A DNA stretch of 64,000 bases from Nissolia schottii. Taxonomy: Eukaryota > Streptophyta > Magnoliopsida > Fabales > Fabaceae. The DNA is taken from NCBI GenBank assembly GCA_003254905.1, contig QANU01011901.1:1401232-1465231 (forward strand). The letters run 5' to 3'. Within the stretch, counting starts at the first letter, position 1; each line of letters begins with the position of its first letter. The notes under the pieces were generated by a model. That model saw only the letters and a list, made by a program, of their open reading frames with translations, had not been told where the DNA came from and did no database searches. Of the stretch, positions 11,529 to 29,680 are shown piece after piece. The position numbers and the translations under genes are program-made.

Positions 11529-12348
11529 TCAAATATATATGAGATATGATAATCACAGTGATTTCCTACTATATATTTAAAGTTTAATTGTTTTTGAAAC
11601 ATAGGTATATAATATTTTTGAAAATGATTTGTTATCAGAAATGAATTTATATAGATTAAGACAAATATGAGAATGAAATACTCTCAAGTGCTTATTCTAA
11701 AAAATAAACAAATAAACAAATATAACTTAAAATAAGAAAAGTGAAAGTCGAGAAAAATTAACTAGTAATTAGCCTTACAAAACTGAAGTTATGCTTAAAA
11801 AAATAAGGAAATGAGAGGAAACTTATATGTATTGGTCAAAATATTGTACAGATATATAGAATGATAGGATCATTATCCACGATTGTTTTATTAGAGATTA
11901 ATTATCATGCTGACGGACAATTTTTACACTTTAATCAAATAATATTATTTTAAAGGAATGACCTTTTACATGGTGAGTGAAAGGGTTAATTATTTGTTCT
12001 AAGATTTGATTACATTACTATATATATATATATATATATATATATTTACATTATTGTTGCATAACAATTAAATTTGTACATTTTTGCTACCAAAATAAAA
12101 ATTCATACATGTTTAATGTATTTCCATTCTACTTATTTTGTATATAATTTTTCTTAATTCAAAATTTGATTTATTTTGGTCAAATTGTAATTACAGTAAA
12201 ATTTATAGTGAAATGTATTTAGCTGATACAAGCATAGTTATTAAAATCGCGATTTAACACGTAAAATCGTACGATTTTACGAGTTTAGGTTGTAAAATCG
12301 AGCTAACTCGCATGTAAACTCGTTTCTGGGTAAAATCGGGTAAACTCG
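11529..12348. other. Intergenic, no gene seen, ends at the assembly gap
   Basis: AT-rich DNA with a TA microsatellite at about 12019–12047. The last 110 bases before the gap are built from repeats of gtaaaatcg and taaactcg and include a perfect 22-base palindrome (12260–12281). They look like the edge of a repeat element that continues into the unsequenced gap. Confidence 0.5.
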
Positions 12349-13329
12349 NNNNNNNNNNNNNNNNNNNNNNNNNNNNNNNNNNNNNNNNNNNNNNNNNNNN
12401 NNNNNNNNNNNNNNNNNNNNNNNNNNNNNNNNNNNNNNNNNNNNNNNNNNNNNNNNNNNNNNNNNNNNNNNNNNNNNNNNNNNNNNNNNNNNNNNNNNNN
12501 NNNNNNNNNNNNNNNNNNNNNNNNNNNNNNNNNNNNNNNNNNNNNNNNNNNNNNNNNNNNNNNNNNNNNNNNNNNNNNNNNNNNNNNNNNNNNNNNNNNN
12601 NNNNNNNNNNNNNNNNNNNNNNNNNNNNNNNNNNNNNNNNNNNNNNNNNNNNNNNNNNNNNNNNNNNNNNNNNNNNNNNNNNNNNNNNNNNNNNNNNNNN
12701 NNNNNNNNNNNNNNNNNNNNNNNNNNNNNNNNNNNNNNNNNNNNNNNNNNNNNNNNNNNNNNNNNNNNNNNNNNNNNNNNNNNNNNNNNNNNNNNNNNNN
12801 NNNNNNNNNNNNNNNNNNNNNNNNNNNNNNNNNNNNNNNNNNNNNNNNNNNNNNNNNNNNNNNNNNNNNNNNNNNNNNNNNNNNNNNNNNNNNNNNNNNN
12901 NNNNNNNNNNNNNNNNNNNNNNNNNNNNNNNNNNNNNNNNNNNNNNNNNNNNNNNNNNNNNNNNNNNNNNNNNNNNNNNNNNNNNNNNNNNNNNNNNNNN
13001 NNNNNNNNNNNNNNNNNNNNNNNNNNNNNNNNNNNNNNNNNNNNNNNNNNNNNNNNNNNNNNNNNNNNNNNNNNNNNNNNNNNNNNNNNNNNNNNNNNNN
13101 NNNNNNNNNNNNNNNNNNNNNNNNNNNNNNNNNNNNNNNNNNNNNNNNNNNNNNNNNNNNNNNNNNNNNNNNNNNNNNNNNNNNNNNNNNNNNNNNNNNN
13201 NNNNNNNNNNNNNNNNNNNNNNNNNNNNNNNNNNNNNNNNNNNNNNNNNNNNNNNNNNNNNNNNNNNNNNNNNNNNNNNNNNNNNNNNNNNNNNNNNNNN
13301 NNNNNNNNNNNNNNNNNNNNNNNNNNNNN
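12349..13329. other. Assembly gap (run of N)
   Basis: 981 consecutive N. The C-run at 13330–13340 right after it may be an assembly edge artefact. Any open frame crossing it is meaningless. The upstream promoter of CUL1 probably lies partly inside. Confidence 0.98.
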
Positions 13330-13486
13330 CCCCCCCCCCCGACGCCCGATTTCATCTCCCCTTTTTAATTTCTATCGACGCTTTTCTATTTTGTTCCGTT
13401 CGAATTTCGGGTTTTCGTGCGCAATTGGTTCAACATTTCGGTTGCTGATTTTTTTCTTTTTTTGGAATTTTAGGGTGCCATCAATC

Positions 13487-20715
<7,229 letters not shown>

Positions 20716-23259
20716 TATGATTTTTAACGATTCTGCAAATGAAGCAGTCACTGCAAATAGCAAAATGAGCGGATCATGGTTGAACTTTTACACTGAACAA
20801 AGGAGTTCCTCCGACTAGTTACCTTGGAGGAGGAGCTTTGTTAGTGCTTGTATATTTTGCCTGTATATCCAGCCAGGTATGGGCCACTAATGTAGATGTG
20901 TGCTCATGTTGGGACGATGTACTCAATTCCATAAGTAGGTCCAGATTACTGGTACCTTCACCTTTTTGGCTTGTGATTGCTGCAATTCCATCTCATAACT
21001 TATCTGATGCCCGTCTGTTAGTTGTTTCTCCACCCCCAAAAAACATTGGAAATGTGTAACTGTAGTTCCAATGAAATTGTATCTTGGTTGTGAGCTCAGA
21101 AATCATCAGGTGAATGGGTATGTCTTTGAACCCAAAGGTTATGGTGCTTTACATTAATCGTCTACTAGAATCATCTTTCATAGCGACGAGTACTTCATAT
21201 TTCTGTTGTGTATGATATTTATTTGCTGTTTTGAGGACAGGGTTGTCACAAGGATTCTTAGATTATTTCCATTGAATACTCTTAATGCCTAAATCTTATT
21301 CCTGCACTATATTAGCCATTTGCTGCAAAACATTGGTATGAAATTGTTTTTTTTATTCATTCATTCTACTTGTTTAATCCCTCCCTCACTTTGAATTTTA
21401 GTAAATTTTTGCGATTAATTCTAGCCATAGAACATAGCTATTTTTCTTCCTTTCCATCTCGAATTTTAGTGACGGTAAACATAGTTAAAAAATGGTTTGA
21501 TTCAATTAATGTTGGTGAATAGAAATGGTCATTTGGGAGCGAAATAAATGGTTGCATTAACTTGCCTGCGTCAATTTGTGAATTTCAAGTGAATGAAACG
21601 AAATAAACGGTTGTTGCATTTGTTGCCAACATCAGCAAGAAAAAACAATTAACGTGTATTCCGAAGGTGAAAAATTCCTAATTAATATTTGGTGATTGGC
21701 CTGAAGGTCTCTTGCTACAATTAATATATATAATAATATAATCATTGTTGGCTAATGCGACTCACAAAGTTCCTCGAAGTTGGAAAACGGGACCCATGCA
21801 CTTACGAAGTTGCCAAGGTCATGTTCCTCAAACTTGAAGCTTCAAAGCCAATCATTCTTCAAACGGTGTCAAGAAGATGATACAGCCATCATGCTTGATG
21901 CTACTAGAAGTAGCACTCAGTTATTTATTTATAGTGGGTTGTCAACTTGAGATTTATTTATTACGCAAGCATTGCTATTTTTGTTTTCACGTTTCTCATA
22001 CAATGGCCTTGGCTACAAAAGTCTTAATGTGAATGATTTCCTGACGTCAAATTAAGGGAGCAAAGAAATCTGCGTGCTGGGTTGTGTCTGTTTGAGTAGA
22101 GAGATATTTGGTTTGAATATGAGGTTCTTCCCCTTTCTAAATTGCCAAAGAACCATTTTTCGCATAAACTTAAGTTAATTGAGGTAATTAAATGATTTTA
22201 TATATAAATATTAATAAAAAGAACACGGTTATTTGACCAGCATTGCTAGACCATATAATTTTATTTCATCCTACCACAATTCTTATATTTTGTCAAAAAC
22301 TCTCGCACTATAGCATTGCTAGGTAACAAACAAAGCAAGGTGAACTCTATATTTATGTTTGTTGTTATCATTTTGATTATCCCAAATTTATTTTTGGGCC
22401 ATCTAAAGTGAGCGCTACCATCACACCACACCTCTTAATCAAAAAATATAATTTTTTTGTTAAATATGCTTTTAGTCATTTGTAAATTTTGAATTTTGTA
22501 TTTTATCCTTTATAAATTTTTTTGTCAATGACTCACATGACAATTAATTTGACCACATGTTAGGTTGAGTCACGCTTAACCCAATCATTGTTTCTTCTAT
22601 GCTACAATTCCGTGATATGCCAATCCTATCGATGCTAGCGAAGCAACCTCACCCATGCACCTTCACTTGCTTCTCTCCTCCCTCTCTCTCACCTTTGCCA
22701 CGTGGTTAACTGTTACATCAGTGATTAATGACTTAACATGATGGAAAGAACTAAAATTTTACCTAAAAAAATTTACAATGAACGATTTTTAACCCAAAAA
22801 AANGTGTTGGTTGGTTGTTAGCCACAAACCTCTGCTAGCCATACATCGCACTCTGTACAAGTTTCTAAGTTCACCACACATCACATTGGAGGAATGCTAA
22901 ATCCCATAACACCCCACACCCACCCACTTCACCTTTCTTTCTTTCTTTCTTTGTTGACTGAACCAACGTCCCACTTTGCTAATTGGAATTTCTTGATATC
23001 TTTGTGTCCCATGATTAATTTAAGTACGTCCTTTTTTATTGTCATGTTCATGTGTGCCTGATCACGTGTATGAACGTGTTAATCACGAGCTTTACTTTTT
23101 AAGCTTGTTTAATTTTTCAATCATTATAGCCCTCAAATGCCATTTCAGCTCAGAATCACTAAGAACGATCACAATTTCACAAGTTTGGTCAGTGCTTCCC
23201 TCCCTCAGTTACATGAACAAAGTTCTTTCTCCAAAGAACAATTAAAGTAATGGGACAAG
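20716..23259. other. CUL1 3' region and intergenic DNA
   Basis: The first few hundred bases are the presumed CUL1 3' untranslated region. The rest is AT-rich with a short ttt-c microsatellite near 22937–22953 and one unresolved base at 22803. I see no coding region or delimited element. Confidence 0.5.
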
Positions 23260-24388
23260 TGTTAGCTCTCTAAAATTCGTGGGATAGTTAGAAGCGAATA
23301 TTATCAAGAATTTTTGTCGAAAAGGGTACTGGCGACGAGAAATGGTAATGAGATTGGCGACAGGAAGGTTAGTAGCAATTGGCGATAGAAAAGTCATCAA
23401 GGCTTACTAAATGATGGGTCGCAACAAAAGACTTGTCGCGACAATAGTTAATTGGCGACGGAAAAGTTGTCAAACGTTATTAAGAAATTGGTCGCGAGGG
23501 AATACTAGTCGCGACAAGAATCAAGCGGCGACGGAATTCAAGGTGACTGAGGTCACTAGTTAATGAAGGTGTCGATGCTACGATTCGGCGACCAATGCTA
23601 AACTGTCGTAAAGATGATAAATCATCTATAAATGACTAGGGTCGTGGCATGATGATGGTCCTATCTTGGACGAGCATTGCAACATATTTCAAGACTTAGA
23701 GGAAAATCTTGTTGTCAAGTCAGTCATATGGAAGGAACGGTCAACAAATTTAAACATGAGATAACCTCGTAACGTGGCCACGAGGGAAAGTAACCTCCCA
23801 CCAATAGAAAAGTGGCACAACCACTAAGGAATGTGACGAAGGAAACCGCTGCATGTCGTGTCACACATGCAAGCATAACTGGCCCGAGTTATGGGCCACA
23901 GTGGATCGAAGTGATAACCGTCGTCGGGATGGGAGAAGACGATTAATAGCAGAGCCATGAAACTCTATAAATACAGGGTTCCTGGGCTAAACTCGAGGTG
24001 GTTCATTGACACTCATACTGACTCACATAAGTCCCCCAACCGACAATCAGCAGTCCCACAGAAGCTCAGCTTACGCTACCACCTTTTCTTTTCACTTTAT
24101 TTCCCTGCTTTCCTAAGAGTAGTTTGTAGATCATAGCCTCTCTCAACCTTGACACTCTTTTCTCCCATTTCTGCACTATATTGAAATCATACTTTGCAAT
24201 CAAAATCACCATCCGGTGATTATTTATATAAATATATTTGCATTTCCTGTTTTCACTTCTCACTCTTCTCTCAATTACTAATTCACGCCCCTGTTTTTCA
24301 TCCAGAACGCCACTATCGCTTATCCCCTTTAAACATTTTTTTGTGTTTGTGCCGAGAGATTTCCCGAAATTATTTCGCGTGAAACAAG
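23260..24388 (+). mobile_element. LTR-like relic (probable solo LTR)
   Basis: A block of about 1.1 kb begins TGTTAG, has a clear TATAAATA at 23966–23973 about 700 bases in, and then a pyrimidine-rich stretch, which is the U3–R–U5 layout of a long terminal repeat in + orientation. The pentamer acaag precedes the start (23255–23259) and recurs at 24384–24388, which would be a 5-bp target duplication, although the right terminus is not a clean CA. The upstream part repeats ggcgac and gtcgcgac phrases. No coding region remains. Family undetermined; it looks old. Confidence 0.45.
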
Positions 24389-24947
24389 TTATTGATTAGT
24401 AAAATATTTGTGTGGAGCACCGGCATGATTGCTAGCTTCTTTCAATATAAGAAATATTATTGACGAAACTGTAGAAATGAAGTTTAATTCTAGTTGGCTC
24501 TTGGTTTTTTATGTGCTTTGGTCCATTCTAGTCCACATTAAATATAAATAAAATATATAGCACAATTTGATAATAAAAGTTATGAAATGTGCAAGTCCTC
24601 ACTAGTTTCCATTGAAAGATGGCATATTACATGATTGAGATACGGAGACAATCACTCTATGTGACATTCTTGTGTGATTCTAAAATATCATGTTAAATAA
24701 ATTTTGAATCACAAAATCATTGACATTTTAGTTTTTTAATTTGAGAATATTTATAACTTATAGTTGAATGACATTTATTGTATGGTTTGAATCATACTAT
24801 TCGACATGACTTTTCATCACTACACAATGTCAATCACAATGTTTGCATCACCCAATTAATTCTTCTGTCCCTATAGGTTATACAGAGTCCTATTATTGGA
24901 TCCCTAGTTGGGGAACACAATGGGTCTTCCTAGCTACTGATTTTTGT
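24389..24947. other. Intergenic, 3' flank of the dioxygenase
   Basis: AT-rich sequence with no coding signal. The right part is the presumed 3' untranslated region of the minus-strand dioxygenase. Confidence 0.45.
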
Positions 24948-26725
24948 TTAGATTCTGGCAAAGTCCAATGTCTTTTTCCCCTGCAACTTGTTTGTTACAT
25001 AATGTTTACTGTACTCTCCATGATTGTATCTTCTAAACTTGCATGGATTGTTTTCATCCACAAACTCTGGCATTGGACTTAGCTCCACTTCATAGCTAGG
25101 AGCATAAAACGTCACAACTGAGAGCCTATCCTTCTCCTTATGAGCCACAGCTCTATGCTCCACACTCTTGTATCTTCCATTTGTAACAACCTGCACAATA
25201 ATCCCAAATTACAATTTAGTCCACATGAAAAACAGTTAAACCATTGGGAAGTGATAAGGGAACAACATAAAAAGAGAAAAAAATTCTTAAAAGCGAGGGC
25301 TTTCACTTGCTTTGTTTCACTACACATCAGCATTGTGGTTCACAGTACTTGAAACATGTAATAAGACAGAGCAAGAGAAAGCGCCTGCTCTTGGACTACG
25401 TAAGAATCTCTCCATGAAAAGGAAATGAAAAGACTATAAAGTTCTTACTTCCATTGTGTCTCCAATGTTGATGACAAAAGCATTTGGAATTGGTTGGAGA
25501 GGCACCCATGTTTTGTCCTTCAGTATGTGAAGGCCCACTGGGCTTCCCTTTGCTTGCTGCAGAACAGTGAGGGCACTCCCATCTGAATGTGGGCTGAGGC
25601 CCAAAACAAGATCAGGCTTTGAACAAGGCGGGTAGTAGTTCATCCTTATGGCCTGCACTGCCTCACCAAACGTCTTCTCAAAGGCATCCCCTTTCAATTC
25701 CAGGCCTAAAGCTATGTATTTGAGCAGATTCTTGCATAGTTTCCTTATCTCTCTTGAGTACACTTCCACTGTTTCACTGCAACATTGTTTAATATCTTCA
25801 ATCAAAAGAGCAGTACACTTACATTACAACTGCTATCTTTTAGACCTTACCGGGTGAGAGCCTTGTGCACTGAACTGTCCATTTTAGTAGTAAACTTACA
25901 TAGTGGACTCAAATGAACAAAGACGTGGGAACCTTTTAATTCTGGTTACCTGAATTTGGTTGGCTTCTTTGGCCACAGGTTTGGGTTCCTTATGAATTGA
26001 GGTTCAATTCCTAGAGCAAACATGTTGCACCAATCCAACTTCTGGTCCTCTGAGAAGACAAAAGCCTGCCCATAACCTTGGACTGTACCTGGAGCCATTG
26101 GGTATTTCCGTTTTTCCTCCAAAGGAAGCATGAAAAACTCCTTGCTAGTCTTCTCCATGCTCTCCATCAAATTTAGGTCAACCTCATGATTAAGTACCTA
26201 ATGAATAAGACACATTCAAGGCTTAATAATCATGACACAACACTTTGACAACTAAATTCTTACTGTTTCTTGATCTTTAGTAGCATATTTCTAAGAGTTT
26301 TGCCAACAAATGCCCTTTCATTCATTCAGACTTCAATTGTTTCCAATGCATTTAATACATTGAAAACTTTAAAACCTTAACTCTTTTAACAAACTATTTT
26401 CACTTTAAATTTCTTAACAAGACTAACCAAAATAGCAACATTAAAACATACATACCTGGAAAAAACCCCAGTTCTCACAAGCAGCAGCAAGCTTCAGAAT
26501 TTCAATTTGGACTTGTTCACTGTTCCCTTTGGTGAGCTTGTAGAAATCAATGACCGGCATGTCACAAGGTGATGGTTGTGAGAGAGCTGTGGCATCATTT
26601 GTTGGTCTCTCTGCCATATCTCTTACAAATCTTTCAGGAACTGTCCTTGGCTTAGTTTTTCTTAGTTCTTGGACATCATCAATGTGTCCAACGTTGATGG
26701 TAGAGATAGGTACTAGTGGAGCCAT
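24948..26725 (-). CDS. 2-oxoglutarate/Fe(II)-dependent dioxygenase, SRG1-like
   Basis: Four exons on the minus strand: 26456–26725, 25950–26197, 25449–25776, 24948–25190; 362 aa, the usual size for the plant DOXC class. The enzyme would use Fe(II), O2 and 2-oxoglutarate to hydroxylate or demethylate a small cytosolic metabolite; the substrate cannot be read from sequence. The N-terminal DIOX_N region contains MPVIDFYKL and ACENWGFFQ. The double-stranded beta-helix follows, with iron ligands His236 and Asp238 in LSPHSDGSALTVL and His294 in SVEHRAV, and the 2-oxoglutarate-binding pair Arg304/Ser306 in DRLSVVTF. Also typical are PPKxPTKF-like PKKPTKF before exon 3 and RMNYYPPC. The nearest described group is SRG1 / codeine-demethylase-like proteins. 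All key residues are present and splice phases close, so it is predicted to be functional. Confidence 0.93.
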
Positions 26726-26805
26726 ATGAAGACAGAATTTGGAGCTATAGCAAGTTTTTGAGTAGCAACTCTAACTTCTATAGCTCCACCCTCAAACGTC
26801 GTTGG

Positions 26806-26813
26806 TATTTATA
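26806..26813 (-). promoter_or_regulatory. TATA box of the dioxygenase gene
   Basis: TATAAATA on the minus strand, 80 bases upstream of the start codon, which leaves a 5' leader of roughly 50 bases. Confidence 0.65.
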
Positions 26814-27025
26814 GTGGAATTTAGCCCCACAAATTAAAATTGAAAAGAAAATGATTGATTTTTTTATTGTTGATTCAAAAAAGTTTAGGTGAGTTTGACA
26901 GAACATGTCTCTAGTCTCTTTGAGTGCTTACAAGGTCACATGTACCAAAATGACCTTCACATCGACTGTGAGAATCGAATTCACCTCCTTTTGAGATATG
27001 AATCATTGACATAAAATATGATTGA
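26814..27025. other. Upstream region of the dioxygenase
   Basis: Presumed promoter of the minus-strand gene. No further motif is claimed. Confidence 0.3.
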
Positions 27026-27500
27026 TTAGGGATGAACATGTGTCGAGTCTGGTTAGACACGACTTTGGTGAGTTGAATTAGGTCGGGTCAAATTTTATTT
27101 TTTTGAGTGGGTACTCACTTGACTTGTGACCCGTTTGGGTCGAGTCGGGCCGATGGGGTAATCCACTATTTTTTTTAATTAAAAAATATTTTTCAAAATA
27201 AAAAATATTTTTTAATTAAAAATATATATTATGTTTTGATGCATAAAATGATCTTAGGTCAAAAAATAAATAAATCTAATAACAAAAAGAAAAAAAAATA
27301 TTTTTTTGATATATATAAAATAATAAAAATAATAAAATAAATGGCGGTTCAACTAGTCAAGTTGATTTTGACAAGTTAGATCCAACACTCAATCTAACAT
27401 AAGTGATAGGTCAAGTGAGTCCGACCCGCCGACCCGACCTAACCGAACCCAAAGATGGTTGGGTTAGGTTGGTGGGTTAGACCCACCCGCTGATCACCCA
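27026..27500. repeat. Inverted-arm repeat (MITE-like)
   Basis: Two GC-richer arms (about 27030–27165 and 27345–27495) rich in gggtcgggt-type phrases face each other across a very AT-rich centre. The left arm reads ...gtttgggtcgagtcgggcc; the right arm read inward contains a similar tgggttcggttaggtcgggt. No clean terminal inverted repeat or target duplication could be fixed, so the family is open. Confidence 0.4.
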
Positions 27501-29473
27501 TTGGTGGCACATGAGTCGTGTGTATCGATTATGCTTTGTAACGTTGCTTTTAAAAAAGATTATACTATATGCTATTCACAGGGACACACGTCTAGCACAT
27601 GGTTATTGTGTACAATAACCAATTACCATTAAGATCAATGATTAATGGAGCTTTGGTTTCGTTACTTTATATATGTTTTTTGATGTGTTGGGACTACATG
27701 AGTTGCGGCACTAAACTAGCTTATGATTAATCACCAAGAACTCCAGTTTAGGGGGCATAATATAAGACGTCATTGGGAATCTCCAAATACCGAAGTTCCC
27801 ACTTTGCCGAGTTCTTTTACCAAAAGGAAGGAAAAAAAACCAATTAAAGTGCACAGAAATGAAACCAGAATTGAGTTTTAATACCCACTTGTGGCATGAC
27901 GTTAGCTTTTTCTCCTTTTGTCTTTTCCTTCTCTTCATTTGGTCCTAAATGGGCTGCTACTTTCTCTCATATGCATCATAAGATGATGTCGTCAGGCCTT
28001 TTTCATTGAATTATTAAGTGTTATGCAATAAAATGGACAACCTGTAACAATCTCATTCACAAAAATATTTAATTTATGATGGATTTCATCATGATACATC
28101 TCATATTTTTATAAATATGATTATCTTAAAATTATCTATTTTGGTAATCATATTATCATTTTTTGTCCTTATTAATGGTGAATAGTGATACATATTGTTA
28201 TTATATTTTTTTAAAATCACTAATATTCAAAATTTCCTTGACTTTAACTAAAGTTTTTAACTAAAGTTCGATTAAACTAATTCAAGTTGAGTTGATAAAT
28301 ATGAGACGAGAGATCTTTTAACACTAATTTTCCATCCACAATACTCAAATTAGAAATCTTACTTTAAAATAATGAAAAAAATATATTGCTAAATGACTTG
28401 AATTAATATGACCGTCCACGTTTGTCCCAAAAAAGATGTCTCCATAAATCAAGTGCTGTTTCATGTTTGCCACCATGCCTTTTTCTCCATCCACCCTTGC
28501 AACAGGTCTTATTGCTTAGGCAGACATTACTTTTTGAGTATTTGTAAAGAATAATCTTATATTCTCTCAACAAATTCTCCTACGTTAATTTTTTAGTTAA
28601 TAAAATCCAATTTTTTAAGTAAAAAAAATTAATATTTTTTTAATTACAATTGAAATTATTACCTAGTTATAAAATTCGGCCCAAGTTGACCTAAGTTAAC
28701 CCAAAATCGGGTGACACGGCACTTGACCGGGCTGATTCGCAAGTTAGACTAGACATGCATTTAACTCAATCAACATAATTAAAACTCAATCAAACTCAGT
28801 GTAACCTGACCAAGTCGAAGTTAAATTGGTCTCATGACTCACTCACGACCCGCATTGAAAAACAAGATTGAATCCAAGACCTTAAGAAGTGGAGCAAAAG
28901 CCCATACCACTAGGCTTCGTGTTCTGTCCTGACAAAAAAAAATTTGGTAAAGTTCTGCCTTGACATTATGTATAAATAATTATATATATTATATAGAAAA
29001 ACTTTATTAAATTGTTACTTATTTATATTATTTGTATTTTATTTTTAATATAATTTTATATATTTATTTAATTATATTCAGCTCAGTAAGTAATCTAGTA
29101 ATCTACTGGTTGAAGTAATGATTCAATATTTCGATAGGGTGACTAAGTTAAGTGCTGAGCAGAGTTTAATAACTATGACTATTACTAATGCATATTAGCT
29201 AAATGTTTGAGCTTTTTCTACTAGGCCACAACGGCTTTTGGTAGAAATTTTTTCGCCAAACCTAATTTTGTTAAACTTTTTTATTAGACCCACTAAATGT
29301 TTCATATGCTATATATCAACATTATCTCACATTTAAAATAAATACCATTCAAATTTATAGAAAAGAAAATCAGAAATAAAATTTAAAAACAATTCTTTAA
29401 TGTAATATTTTCAAAATCAAATTTTTAAAACTTTCTATCAACTAAAACAAATGCTACTTAATTGTACTCTTGT
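27501..29473. other. Intergenic, repeat debris
   Basis: AT-rich DNA between the dioxygenase and the PPR gene. The segment 28670–28935 has a tRNA-like look when read on the minus strand (tagtggtatgggc about 30 bases from ggtcttggattcaatc) and may be an old SINE head, but its limits are unclear. No coding region is seen. Confidence 0.4.
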
Positions 29474-29481
29474 TATAAATA
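29474..29481 (+). promoter_or_regulatory. Candidate TATA box of the PPR gene
   Basis: TATAAATA about 200 bases upstream of the PPR start codon. This is a reasonable distance if the leader is about 170 bases. Confidence 0.45.
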
Positions 29482-29680
29482 GTTTCCGTGTCATGCATCC
29501 TACCTATAGCTGCAAACATCCATACCTTCCAGAAGCTTCACCCCAGCACGTTTCCTTTTCTTATGCAACCAAAAGAAAAATCTGGAGAGGGAAAAGCAGA
29601 GAGCGCGAAGCGCAATGACCATAATGCACTCTGCTTAAAGTTTTGAAGAGTTCCGTCTATAATTGGGGGATATAATATAG

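Noticed and set aside
12303-13355. Long minus-strand open frame of 350 codons
   Set aside because: It runs through the 981-base N gap; almost all residues are unknown.
28670-28935. Possible second tRNA-derived SINE
   Set aside because: A tRNA-like head is suggestive on the minus strand, but neither end nor flanking repeats could be fixed; kept only as repeat debris.
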